NCBI GenBank assembly: GCA_037178625.1
Contig: CM074133.1
Location: forward strand, 1,240,001 to 1,304,000
Length of the DNA: 64,000 bases
From: Skeletonema tropicum
Lineage: Eukaryota; Bacillariophyta; Thalassiosirophyceae; Thalassiosirales; Thalassiosiraceae
Direction of reading: 5' to 3'
Below are positions 1 to 8,588 of this stretch, in pieces. Every line of letters starts with the position of its first letter. Position 1 is the stretch's first letter. A model generated the notes under the pieces. The model saw only the letters and a program-made list of their open reading frames with translations. It was not told where the DNA came from and did not search any database. A program made the position numbers and the translations under genes.

Positions 1-1
1 G

Positions 2-385
2 CGAAAGGCCAGTCTTCCTTCCTGGTTCTTCTACAGAGAAATGGTACTATCGTCACAAGTGTTCTTGAGAGGTTGCACTGCTTTAGAACCGGAGCAGGTG
101 CTGCTGTTTGGTGGCTATGGCCTGGAGACAAGTGAGTCTGATGATGAAAGGAGAGGGAGGAGAGTTCTTGATGACTGGATAACTGTAGAAGGTCGCTGTA
201 ATGATACATTAGATGCACTCTCGAGAGCTCGAAGTGAGATCGATGTGGCTCTGGACACGAAAATAATGTATCCAAGAAGACCACTGCCAGAATCTCAGCA
301 GACAATCATTGATGCAGTTTGTGATTGTTTCAATGATAATGATGGTGCTGATGCTGACTATGACAGCGAGAGCGATTACTACTAG
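2..385 (+). CDS. DEAH-box RNA helicase, C-terminal end (partial)
   Basis: The window opens inside this gene; the frame is open from base 2 to the TAG at 383-385. The visible part is the C-terminal OB-fold region of a DHX29/DHX36/DHX57-type DEAH helicase. Family hallmarks are an FFYREM-V-SSQVFLR-C opening, a buried VLLFGG strand, a DDWITVEG strand (usually DGWI in the family), and a closing helix that ends in a basic K-MYPRR stretch. In the family this region packs on the helicase core and helps bind RNA. The last 30 residues are acidic and rich in Asp/Asn/Ser. The helicase motifs themselves lie upstream of the window, so the exact subfamily cannot be set. The first methionine visible at base 41 is internal, not the start. 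Confidence 0.8.
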   Translation, partial: RKASLPSWFFYREMVLSSQVFLRGCTALEPEQVLLFGGYGLETSESDDERRGRRVLDDWITVEGRCNDTLDALSRARSEIDVALDTKIMYPRRPLPESQQTIIDAVCDCFNDNDGADADYDSESDYY

Positions 386-595
386 TAACAACTAACTACT
401 TCTATTCTACTCTAGTGACAAGCGCTTCATCAGCTCGTCTCAACTTGAATCTCTAAAAGGGGATCAGCGTGGGAATTGGTATTGATTATGGTGGGTTGCA
501 CTCTCCATGATCGACGCTGATGACACTTCCACTTCACGCACCCCATCATAGAAGTACTAGCCCTTGCCACTCCCGTCACCACATCCACCCAAACA

Positions 596-1138
596 ATGGC
601 CTCTTCCTCCCTCTCTATAATCGTAGCTGTCGTAGCAGCGATGCTGCAACCATCTGCCGTAGTAGCCTTCACTACACCGCATAGACATCTACAAACAATG
701 AGTACTCCTCTGTCTATGCTGCCGTCACTATCTCAACTGTTTGATACAGTGAATCACATCCCTTCCCTCTTGACATCGGAAACTCTTCCAGAAGAAGCAT
801 TCCAAGATCAAGTTAGCCTATCTGATATCACATCCGATCCAGTTATGCAGGCTTCATTCGCCGCAGCTGGCGTTGCCATCGTCATTTTATTCGTCTTGAA
901 ATCAGTTGTAACTAAAATGGATGATGCTGTTGAAAAGGTAGCAATTGATTTCGATCGAGTGATGAAAATGAAGTATCAAAAGAAATGGGAACGATTCATG
1001 GTGGGAGAAGGAGACGAAAATACTGCTATGGATGAAGGAGATAGGATACAAATGATCGTAGAACAGATGGAGATATTTCAAAAAGAGGAACCAGCGTTTT
1101 ATGAACGTGTGATGCGAGATATTGAGCGTATGCAATGA
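596..1138 (+). CDS. Plastid-targeted single-span membrane protein, unknown function
   Basis: This 180-residue protein starts with a hydrophobic signal peptide (about residues 1-24) that ends AVVAF-TTP. The phenylalanine directly after the cleavage site is the diatom ASAFAP-type plastid signal, followed by a Ser/Thr/His-rich transit-like stretch. A second hydrophobic segment near residues 88-106 (AAGVAIVILFVLKSVV) could cross a plastid or thylakoid membrane. The C-terminal 70 residues are charged and helical-looking. No enzyme motif is visible and I do not recognise the family. The ATG at 596 is the first in frame and supplies the signal peptide, which supports it. Targeting is inferred from sequence; function is unknown. 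Confidence 0.7.
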   Translation: MASSSLSIIVAVVAAMLQPSAVVAFTTPHRHLQTMSTPLSMLPSLSQLFDTVNHIPSLLTSETLPEEAFQDQVSLSDITSDPVMQASFAAAGVAIVILFVLKSVVTKMDDAVEKVAIDFDRVMKMKYQKKWERFMVGEGDENTAMDEGDRIQMIVEQMEIFQKEEPAFYERVMRDIERMQ

Positions 1139-1322
1139 TATGAGAGGAGAAAAGTCGAAAGGCAGCATATTATGATTTAACAAACTCAAATATGTTTTGA
1201 GGCGATTTGATTTCCTTTCTCCATGAACCGCCGAGATAGGTGTGCTCATTGTTATTGGACGTGAAAATCTGAGGATCTTTTACATAATATGAAATTATCA
1301 TACGTCTCTACAAATGATACTA

Positions 1323-2909
1323 TCAACCAGTTGATTCACGCCTACCGCCCACTGTAATATTACTCGCAATCATCCCATGATGCAACGTCGCCAAGACAAG
1401 CTCACCTGAAAATGAGTCACCGTCAGTTTCAATCACAACAGGCTTGCCTCCCCAATGAAATGAAAGAATGGACAAGGCATCCCCATCATCATGAAAGGAA
1501 GAGTTGGTTTGCGCACAAAATTGAAGCATTGCCTTGGCTTCTTTGATGCTAAAGACAAGTATCACCTTTTGATTTGCATCTGGTGGTGGTTTATCACTCT
1601 CACGTTCCTCATCATCGTCATTGTTGTCGTCATCATCATCATCCGAATCTTCTTCGCCATCACCAGCCCTCCTCCTACTCCTTTTCTTCTTTCTACCACG
1701 ATTGTTACGAAAGTCATATTCATCAAACTCTTCTGTTCCCGTACTAGTTTCCGTCTTGAGAACTGCCTCCTTGGCCGCAGCCGCCTGTAACACTGCATTC
1801 TCCTCCATACCACCACCACTACCACCACTTCCATGCATATTCTCACCAGGATGAAAACTAGTCGCAGTAACAACCTTCAATTCATCATCCACCGTCAATG
1901 CCACCTCGGCAGTACGACGTAATGGATCGAGGAGACGTAACCATAATTTGGGTGGTGAGACAATTTCGGATCGATCACGTTTGCGTATGGATGCGTTGAG
2001 GGTGATACCGTTGGCATCTGTGACTCCTACCTTGTGAAGGACGCGGAATGATCCACCACCAGTACCGACGCCGCTGCTGGTGGTGGTGGTGGTGTTTCCT
2101 CCTTCGGTGGTATTTTGGTTATTATTGCGGTTTTGATTTGGGGCAGTACGTTCAATGAAGAATTCAAAGGAGAGCATCATTTTGTCATTTCCCTTATTGT
2201 CTGATGATGGATGTTTGTCATTGTCATTGTTGCTGTCTGAATTATTGTTCTTTTTCTGACCCCTTCGTTTCTTGCGCCGTCTTGCTGAAGAGGAATAGGG
2301 ACGTCGGCTTTCTTCCTCCCCACCTTCTCTTTCATCATCATCATCATCATCATCTTCACTATGACGTACCCCCTCCTCACGGTTGTTGTTGTTATTGTTG
2401 CGCCTCCTCCTCCTCCTCTTATTATTATTATTTGTATTCTTGAGACCAAAATGATTTCCCGCATCATCCATCCCCTCACTCCGAATCCTCAAGGAGCACA
2501 CACCTTTCCGGGGACGCAAGATGGAATGGACGGAACGAACGGGCACTCGACATACGTACCGACTGCTGTCGTAAAATTCGTCATCATTATCGTCCTCTTC
2601 TTGGTCACTACCGTAGTTGTTATTTCTACCACTGTTATTATTTCTAGCTCTACCAACAAACGAAGATGATTTCGAAGAAAAATTAGTAGAGGCAGCAGCC
2701 ACCACCACCACCGCAGGAGCACTACATCGATCAAAAAACGTGGGATCGAAATGAAACTTGCCAAATGCCGACTTGGCCTCATTCAATGAACTTAGTTGGA
2801 GGCCATCGAGTGGATCGAAGGAGACGTAGAGATCTTTGCCGATTTTGCCGAGGCAGGTTATTGCGGCGGTGAAGCGTTTTAGGTTGTGTGGGGGGATTGT
2901 GATGTCCAT
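1323..2909 (-). CDS. RAD9: RAD9-like subunit of the 9-1-1 checkpoint clamp
   Basis: The 528-residue product has the start of Rad9: helix KRFTAAITCLGKIG, then DLYVSFDPLDGLQLSSLNEA and a strand ending in FFDRC. The C-terminal half keeps the second PCNA-like fold, with EEFDEYDF, a VILVFSIKEAKAMLQF helix and a final GELVLATL strand. In eukaryotes Rad9 pairs with Rad1 and Hus1 in a DNA-damage clamp. Long Asn-, Asp/Glu- and Arg/Lys-rich inserts (about residues 75-265 and 395-440) interrupt the fold. The protein ends about 17 residues after the last strand, so the long C-terminal phospho-tail of animal Rad9 is absent. No intron is needed. It is divergent from the gene at 3302 across a 392 bp shared promoter. 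Confidence 0.85.
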   Translation of the reverse strand: MDITIPPHNLKRFTAAITCLGKIGKDLYVSFDPLDGLQLSSLNEAKSAFGKFHFDPTFFDRCSAPAVVVVAAASTNFSSKSSSFVGRARNNNSGRNNNYGSDQEEDDNDDEFYDSSRYVCRVPVRSVHSILRPRKGVCSLRIRSEGMDDAGNHFGLKNTNNNNKRRRRRRNNNNNNREEGVRHSEDDDDDDDEREGGEEESRRPYSSSARRRKKRRGQKKNNNSDSNNDNDKHPSSDNKGNDKMMLSFEFFIERTAPNQNRNNNQNTTEGGNTTTTTSSGVGTGGGSFRVLHKVGVTDANGITLNASIRKRDRSEIVSPPKLWLRLLDPLRRTAEVALTVDDELKVVTATSFHPGENMHGSGGSGGGMEENAVLQAAAAKEAVLKTETSTGTEEFDEYDFRNNRGRKKKRSRRRAGDGEEDSDDDDDDNNDDDEERESDKPPPDANQKVILVFSIKEAKAMLQFCAQTNSSFHDDGDALSILSFHWGGKPVVIETDGDSFSGELVLATLHHGMIASNITVGGRRESTG

Positions 2910-3301
2910 TTCTTTACTGATAGTGCGATGTCATGGTGATTATGTATTACTTATGCCATCGTGACCATGGCATGGACCCTGCATACATATGGACCATTTT
3001 TACGTCATTGTTGAGCGAGTTAGCTGCGAAGGTTGAAAACCGGTATAAGATGAAGACGTCATATTGACACGTCACATTACGACACTATCGCACCGGATTC
3101 TCACTTCTCTCCTCACAAAATTGTGTCTCCACTCAACCTTGCTTTCATTTCAACGCACACGAGAACCCTGCTAAGGTACACAAAGAATAATATAACAGAA
3201 AGTACACAGTTAGGGCATGGGTTCTTGTAGTTATTCATTCACACAAGCTTAACAGAATATACCTACCGTTGCCTCACCAGTTATCAATTCACAATAGCAT
3301 C
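2910..3301. promoter_or_regulatory. Divergent promoter with three ACGTCA motifs
   Basis: This 392 bp gap separates RAD9 (leftward) from the unknown gene at 3302 (rightward). It holds ACGTCA at 3002-3007, 3056-3061 and 3069-3074; the last two are only 13 bp apart. ACGTCA/TGACGT is the core of bZIP/CRE sites and of the CO2-cAMP-responsive elements described in Phaeodactylum. The motifs are seen; their use is inferred. No other gene is visible here. Confidence 0.4.
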
Positions 3302-4021
3302 ATGGCGACCGGCTACTCAGCTTTCATCGAAGACTCCAGGAATGACATAATCGCTACTGATCGAATTCTCGGTCTAAGCGTCTCAATTGAAGATGATTAT
3401 TATGAATCAGACGCTGACAAGTACAAGCAAAGTCAAGGATGCTTGTACAAGCAAAGTCAAGGATGTTTGTATGCATTGAAAGAGCAAGGGACTGCGTGCT
3501 TCAATACTGATTATGTTCGAGATTATGGGGGGTGCCCAGCCTTTTTCAAGCGAGGGATGACACCTCGTACTATGAACGTCCAACAGAAGGAAGCTATGCT
3601 ATTAGCTTTGACGAATGGTGAAAATGTGCAGATTCAAGACGTACAAAAGAAACAATCACCAACGTTTTCCCTTGCACGAACAAAGACCACTGCTTCCAAT
3701 ACGTTGGCGGCAGGGAGAAAATGGGTCTCTGGCAAGACGAAGACTGCCTTTTACTCTGTTTATGGAAAGCTGTTAAAGGACGACGAAGATCCTGCAACCT
3801 CTTCCAATGAAAAGTCGGATGCAACCTCTTCCAATGAAAAGTCGGATCCTGCGAAACAAGATGTGAGTGCTATGGCACGTATGAAACAGGAGTTGAATAA
3901 TGCCAGGTTACTACTGTTTTTCATGGACAAAGATACAACTCAAGTGAAGAAGGAAGAAAAGGAAAAGGGGCATGATAGCGATGATGGGACTGTTGACACG
4001 GAGAAGGGTAGCTCTTGTTGA
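3302..4021 (+). CDS. Hypothetical protein with internal tandem repeats
   Basis: The 239-residue product is not recognised. The ATG at 3302, in an ATCATGGCG context, is chosen because the open frame upstream of it lacks an ATG. Two direct repeats are visible: an 8-residue pair near residues 39-54 (KQSQGCLY twice, encoded by a 24 bp repeat), and a 9-residue pair near residues 162-179 (ATSSNEKSD twice, encoded by an exact 27 bp repeat). A Cys/Tyr-rich middle section is followed by a basic segment with AGRKWVSGKTKTAFYSVYGKLL, then an acidic, Lys-rich tail. There is no signal peptide or membrane segment, so a soluble protein is likely. Confidence 0.6.
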   Translation: MATGYSAFIEDSRNDIIATDRILGLSVSIEDDYYESDADKYKQSQGCLYKQSQGCLYALKEQGTACFNTDYVRDYGGCPAFFKRGMTPRTMNVQQKEAMLLALTNGENVQIQDVQKKQSPTFSLARTKTTASNTLAAGRKWVSGKTKTAFYSVYGKLLKDDEDPATSSNEKSDATSSNEKSDPAKQDVSAMARMKQELNNARLLLFFMDKDTTQVKKEEKEKGHDSDDGTVDTEKGSSC

Positions 4022-4833
4022 CACTTTGATTAACCGAGGTTGGATGGGTTCTTTTTCAACCCATCATTTAGGGTTAGGTTTTTAGGTTGTGAGATTGCTA
4101 GTATGTACAGAACATGTGATAACACGACGTGATAACACGTAAGAAACGAGATGTAAGGATAAAAAATAAATAAAAGCAGTTTGACATTAGAATACGCTCT
4201 TGAGCCTTCTTGAGCATATTCCAGTTAAAGGTGTATGAAAACCCTCTTGCTCGCTAGAGAAAGAGGTGGAATAATTGTGCAGACGATTCACCTAAGGTGA
4301 TCGTGTGTCACACTTGTTATCTTACAAAGTATCAACACTACTTGTTTGGAGGGAGTATCACAGAGTTTCAGATTTTCTCTTTAAACAAGGGGGAATTGGA
4401 GCCCAGAAAGGCATCTTTCTTCACGTATGAGACGATGAACATGACGGAAGAGTCCCCTAACTAAATAAGGACAAGAAGTCTCCTGCAATGAAAGGCACTT
4501 GCAAAAGACAGAATGGAAGACTCTGCTTCCTGATTAATATCTTCCCCTACTTGAGATACTACGGTGGAATATTGATAATAGACACAGTTGATTCCTCAAA
4601 CTGCCTCACTCCTCATCTAGATAACAAACATCTTCTGCAAGTCCAAAGATGATAGAGTCACTGACAGAAGGTGCGACTACATCATATACACCACTCTCTC
4701 AGCGAAGTAACAGATATATAAGGCAACAGGCTTCTTTAGGCTTACTTTTACTTTAGGCAGAGGTAGGGGGTCGCTTTCTGTAACAACCAACGAAACTCTA
4801 ATGTATCATTTTCTTCTCTTGTACAAAAGTAAT
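4022..4833. other. Intergenic, no gene seen
   Basis: This 812 bp stretch lies between two convergent genes (unknown protein and RPS27). I see no long open frame, tRNA-like fold or clear repeat. It holds both 3' untranslated regions, with AATAAA-like sequence near 4167. Confidence 0.5.
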
Positions 4834-5082
4834 TTAATCAACCTTCTTTCTGTATGAGCATCCCTCGGTAAGTCTAGCCCGACCACCTGTGGGTTGGCAC
4901 AGCATCACATTGCAAGATCCGCAAAGGACAACTGTCTGTGCGTGGCTAAAAACAGTGGTAATTTGAAAGCATCCAGGACACTTGATGTCCATGAAGAAAC
5001 TATTAGGGCTCTGTACAAGACGCTTGAGCTTGTGAGTTCTGGCCTCTTGGTCGGCGGAAGGGTGCAAAAGATCGACAGGCAT
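4834..5082 (-). CDS. RPS27: 40S ribosomal protein S27 (eS27)
   Basis: The 82-residue protein matches eS27 over its whole length: [53 protein letters not shown] and [16 protein letters not shown]. The four cysteines in two C-x2-C pairs form the structural zinc finger known for this family. It sits in the small subunit of cytosolic ribosomes. Length is as expected (82-86 residues), and start and stop are both intact with no intron. It is divergent from the NCBP3-like gene, with nearly 1 kb between the two start codons. Confidence 0.97.
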   Translation of the reverse strand: MPVDLLHPSADQEARTHKLKRLVQSPNSFFMDIKCPGCFQITTVFSHAQTVVLCGSCNVMLCQPTGGRARLTEGCSYRKKVD

Positions 5083-6058
5083 TTTTAGGGGATGTTTGGG
5101 AGGAGGCTGAACTTAGGGTTGTCTGTAAATAGGGAGTGGAGAGGAGAGAGATTGGTTGGTGAGAAATCATGACGTTGTGAGAAAAAATAATAACTGGCGA
5201 AACATTGATGGCCTCAAGACGGCAGCGGCAGCAAGAGATTATCGCAAATGATTGCAGCAGCAGTCAAATATTTATCCGTGGCGATTACCCCAATTGCTCA
5301 TGCTATTGAAGCACTATGAGGGCAGAGGCATTCAGAGTAGGGCGAAGGGGTCCGTGACATGATGATGGCTCATGTCAAAATGACCTAAACCAAAACGGTG
5401 TCACCTCCCATTAGAAGGAGAGAGCCTGACTCGTCGACACCACACACGCAGTGGCGATGGATTTATTGGCACATATAGTAGCCGACTGCACTTCCTTGCG
5501 ATGAGAGCATGCCGCCCTTCATTTGTTAGACAATCGCCACTGCCAACAATATTTAATTGGAGGCGCTTCTCGAACGGAGGGTGCTTCCATAATCCCCTCG
5601 CTTCTCTACACCGCCACCATTATAATTACTATGATGCCATCGCTTGCGTTTATTGATACTCTCTATGCCCCTGCCAGCCGCCATGGTCGTTCATGCATAC
5701 ACACCTTGACGAAAAGTTAGAGCCAGGAGGCACGAAGGGGATCAAGTTGATGATTGCAAAGGAGGTGGCGACTTGAATTCCTACGTTGTCTCAGTACAAA
5801 ACTTGCTCGTAGAATTCTTTGAGTAAGATGTAAGGCGCATATTTTGGCGGGAACCGGGTTGCGACACCCTGTCCGTTCGCTTCCCGCCATTTGGACATGG
5901 ACAAGATGGGTGTCCTTTCATTTTTCCCGCCAAATAGGTCTTGGACGGGTGCCAGATGCTGTCAATTCTTTTTTGTGTCATTAAAATGTTCTAATGCTGT
6001 CATTAAATATATGTCAATTTGTGGTACACCTTACAAGATTTGCAAATCGATAACAACC
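5083..6058. other. Long divergent intergenic region, no supported gene
   Basis: This 976 bp region separates the starts of RPS27 (leftward) and the NCBP3-like gene (rightward). Short open frames at 5523-5720 and on the reverse strand at 5781-5981 have no family features and use non-ATG starts. The right end carries E2F-like sites, listed separately. Confidence 0.5.
5843..5931. promoter_or_regulatory. Cluster of three E2F-like sites
   Basis: TTTGGCGGGAA at 5843-5853, TTCCCGCC at 5881-5888 and TTTCCCGCC at 5923-5931 match the E2F/DP core TTTSSCGC on alternating strands. They lie 128-216 bp upstream of the ATG at 6059. E2F/DP sites drive cell-cycle-linked genes in plants and animals. The cluster is seen; its role here is inferred. 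Confidence 0.5.
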
Positions 6059-8263
6059 ATGGCGTCCTCCTACGCCTCCTCTCGCGTCCGCGAGGTAGAA
6101 CACCGCTCCGCATCAGCCTGCTCTTACGAATCATCCACAACTTCAATCACAGACGACGCATGGACCATCCAAAACGATACTGACGAAACCCTAACCGATG
6201 CTGACACTAACAACAATACTGTCAAATGCACCCACCTCGCCCCCGGCACAACCATCCGCGTTGCACCCATGGAACGTGCCACCGGCGGTTGGTCCACCGA
6301 ACACTTCCACCAAAATCTCAAACTCCCCGAGGGATCCAACGTGGGCCGTGGCCTAATCGTCCAATTCGAAGCAATGGCACGGGAATGTATCGCCATAGCC
6401 TTTTCACCGTACCATCAATATGAATTGGGAAAGACCTACGTCGTACACTTTGGTGCCAATGGGAATTTACAAACAGTGATTCGTCGTCATGTGAATTATA
6501 ATGAGGCGGTGGATTTGACCTTTCCATCACGTGTATGTAGTGAGAATTCTTGGATACCGTATTGGGTATGTTTGCAAAATGGGCATTTGAGTGCAGGTGT
6601 GGGAAAGTGTGTGGGGAAGAATGTCATTGGGTCGTTGGATGATAGTATGTATAATATGTTGAGGTCGGGGGTGGATGCGGTACGGTATGTGGGGATTGGA
6701 AATTCAGCGTTGAATAGGAATGCGAGGGATTTGAGGGTGAGGAATGTGGCAGTCATGTCGATTCCGGGACAGTTTGGATTGGAGGGGGTTCCGATGGAGG
6801 CTCAGTCTGCCTTTGTCAACATTTTGGATATGCAATATGCAAATAATAATAGTGGTGGAGGAGGAGGAGGAGGGGGACTTGTACCCACCGAGGCGGAATT
6901 GTTGGCTGAATACGAAAAGGAACGTGCTAAGGCAAAAGCACGCGCTGCCAAGTTTGGTATTGAATACAAGGAGCCGGCTCCAGATGCCTTTTTGAAATGG
7001 AGTGAGGCACGTCGTCTTCGTGCCAATCCAGAACGTGGATTTATTACTGGTATTGATACGTTTAGTGCGGCAGAAAAGGCGAAGGCGGATGCAAGAAGGG
7101 AGCGTTTTGCGAAGGATGAACGAAAGAGGAAGGGGTTGGATGAGGATAATGCGGATAGCAACAACAACAATGATGGTAGTGATAATGAAGGTGCCATGGA
7201 AGATGATGAGGGTGTGGATGATGTAGCCGAGTGGGAAAAAACAAAGAAAGATCCACTTCCGATTGAACAGGCTTGGGAGAATTGGAAATTGGTCAGCAAG
7301 TTTCGAGCAGACCCGCCTGGAAATATCTTGTCTAATGGGAATACTTCGGGGGAAATCGTGTTATCATTGGGATCTGATGGTGATACCAGTGGCGGCATGG
7401 ATACGGCTGAATTCATACCGAAGAAAATAGTTGTTGTGCCGTCCAAGATTCACATCTTTTCTATTGATTGGGCACCCTTTAAACAGATCCGAACAGATGA
7501 CCTCCTTTCCTTCTTCAGGGATTACGGTCCGTCTTATGTTGAGTGGCTTGGTGAGCTATCATGCAACGTTTTATTCGAGGATAAACATTCTGCAGCTCGT
7601 GCGTTGCATGCTTTGTCGCAAGAGTTGCCTTCTCCTCCTCCGGCTGCTGTGGATATGACGAAACGATGGGAGCCTCCGTCTGCACCAAAGAAAGATGAAG
7701 ATATGAATGACGAGAATGCAAACGGGGAGACAAATGCGCTTGATGATGATTCAGTAAGGGATTTTCCCTTGGACACACCTGCCCCTCAACCGGCAGATGG
7801 GGCGGTCGATGCAGAAGAAGACGAACAAGAGCCCCTACCAGATTTTGGTGACATGGGATGGAGATTTTGCAAGTGGACTGTTCGAAAGGTAAGTAATGAT
7901 CGTTACGGTCGCAGAGGAACTCGAGCGAGGGTTTTGATGCGCTTGGCTACATCCCTTGATGTGCTCGATGATCGACCAACAGAGTGGCCAAAGCCTCCAC
8001 CTGGGTTCACTACGAAACGAGTTCTTATGCCCTGGCACGACTTTAGTGGCAAACGCCGTCGCGAAGGTAAAAGAGACACAAAACGTAGAAGAAGAATTGA
8101 CGGTGGGAGACGAAGGAGAGGTAACGACTACAACAACAGTGAACGTGATTTGGATTCTCGGCTTGCGGAGGGACTAAGCTCTGGCCGTGCTGGCTTTTCT
8201 GTTGAAGAGATTCAAGCTGAGCGCAACGCTAAGAATGCTGAGGTACTAGAAATATCGTCATGA
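6059..8263 (+). CDS. NCBP3-like RNA-binding protein with N-terminal Methyltransf_FA-type domain
   Basis: The 734-residue product joins two domains. Residues about 50-240 resemble the Methyltransf_FA (farnesoic acid O-methyltransferase-like) jelly-roll: a FEAMARECIAIAFSP strand, a Y-LGKTYVVHFGANGN turn, a late WIPYWVCLQNGHLSAGVG strand pair and a closing RYVGIGNS. Residues about 460-525 match the RNA-binding domain of NCBP3 (C17orf85): LLSFFRDYGPSYVEWLGELSCNVLF followed by ARALHALS. A W-FCKWT block and a basic RRRR tail follow. Between them are a poly-Gly run and a FGIEYKEP segment like those after RAAKFG in mRNA-export proteins. NCBP3 binds cap-binding complex and mRNA in the nucleus. The ATG at 6059 (CAACCATGG) is chosen because the frame upstream only opens with TTG/internal codons. 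Confidence 0.7.
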   Translation: MASSYASSRVREVEHRSASACSYESSTTSITDDAWTIQNDTDETLTDADTNNNTVKCTHLAPGTTIRVAPMERATGGWSTEHFHQNLKLPEGSNVGRGLIVQFEAMARECIAIAFSPYHQYELGKTYVVHFGANGNLQTVIRRHVNYNEAVDLTFPSRVCSENSWIPYWVCLQNGHLSAGVGKCVGKNVIGSLDDSMYNMLRSGVDAVRYVGIGNSALNRNARDLRVRNVAVMSIPGQFGLEGVPMEAQSAFVNILDMQYANNNSGGGGGGGGLVPTEAELLAEYEKERAKAKARAAKFGIEYKEPAPDAFLKWSEARRLRANPERGFITGIDTFSAAEKAKADARRERFAKDERKRKGLDEDNADSNNNNDGSDNEGAMEDDEGVDDVAEWEKTKKDPLPIEQAWENWKLVSKFRADPPGNILSNGNTSGEIVLSLGSDGDTSGGMDTAEFIPKKIVVVPSKIHIFSIDWAPFKQIRTDDLLSFFRDYGPSYVEWLGELSCNVLFEDKHSAARALHALSQELPSPPPAAVDMTKRWEPPSAPKKDEDMNDENANGETNALDDDSVRDFPLDTPAPQPADGAVDAEEDEQEPLPDFGDMGWRFCKWTVRKVSNDRYGRRGTRARVLMRLATSLDVLDDRPTEWPKPPPGFTTKRVLMPWHDFSGKRRREGKRDTKRRRRIDGGRRRRGNDYNNSERDLDSRLAEGLSSGRAGFSVEEIQAERNAKNAEVLEISS

Positions 8264-8588
8264 GTTACGTTTTTTAAGTGACCTTTGATGAATGTATAAT
8301 AACCAAATCTATTTATCACTTCACTCCAAAATGCTGACACCATACTTAGCAGTTCCATTTCAGATTTCTCGCACATGTTACTCTATTGTCAAATTTGTCC
8401 CACAACCGGGAAGCTCCGGGCGGAGAGACAGAAAATTATTTGATCAAACATGTTTCCCTCCTTCTGTGAATTTTTCACACATGATCAATTCATGGTGCGT
8501 AACCTTGAATTCATCATGGTGCATAACCTTGGCATCTACTCAAAACAGCAACAGCTAACCACATCTACACCGAAAACACATTGCCATC

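Noticed and set aside
5523..5720. Forward 65-codon frame in the RPS27/NCBP3-like gap
   Set aside because: Non-ATG start and no similarity or targeting signal that holds up.
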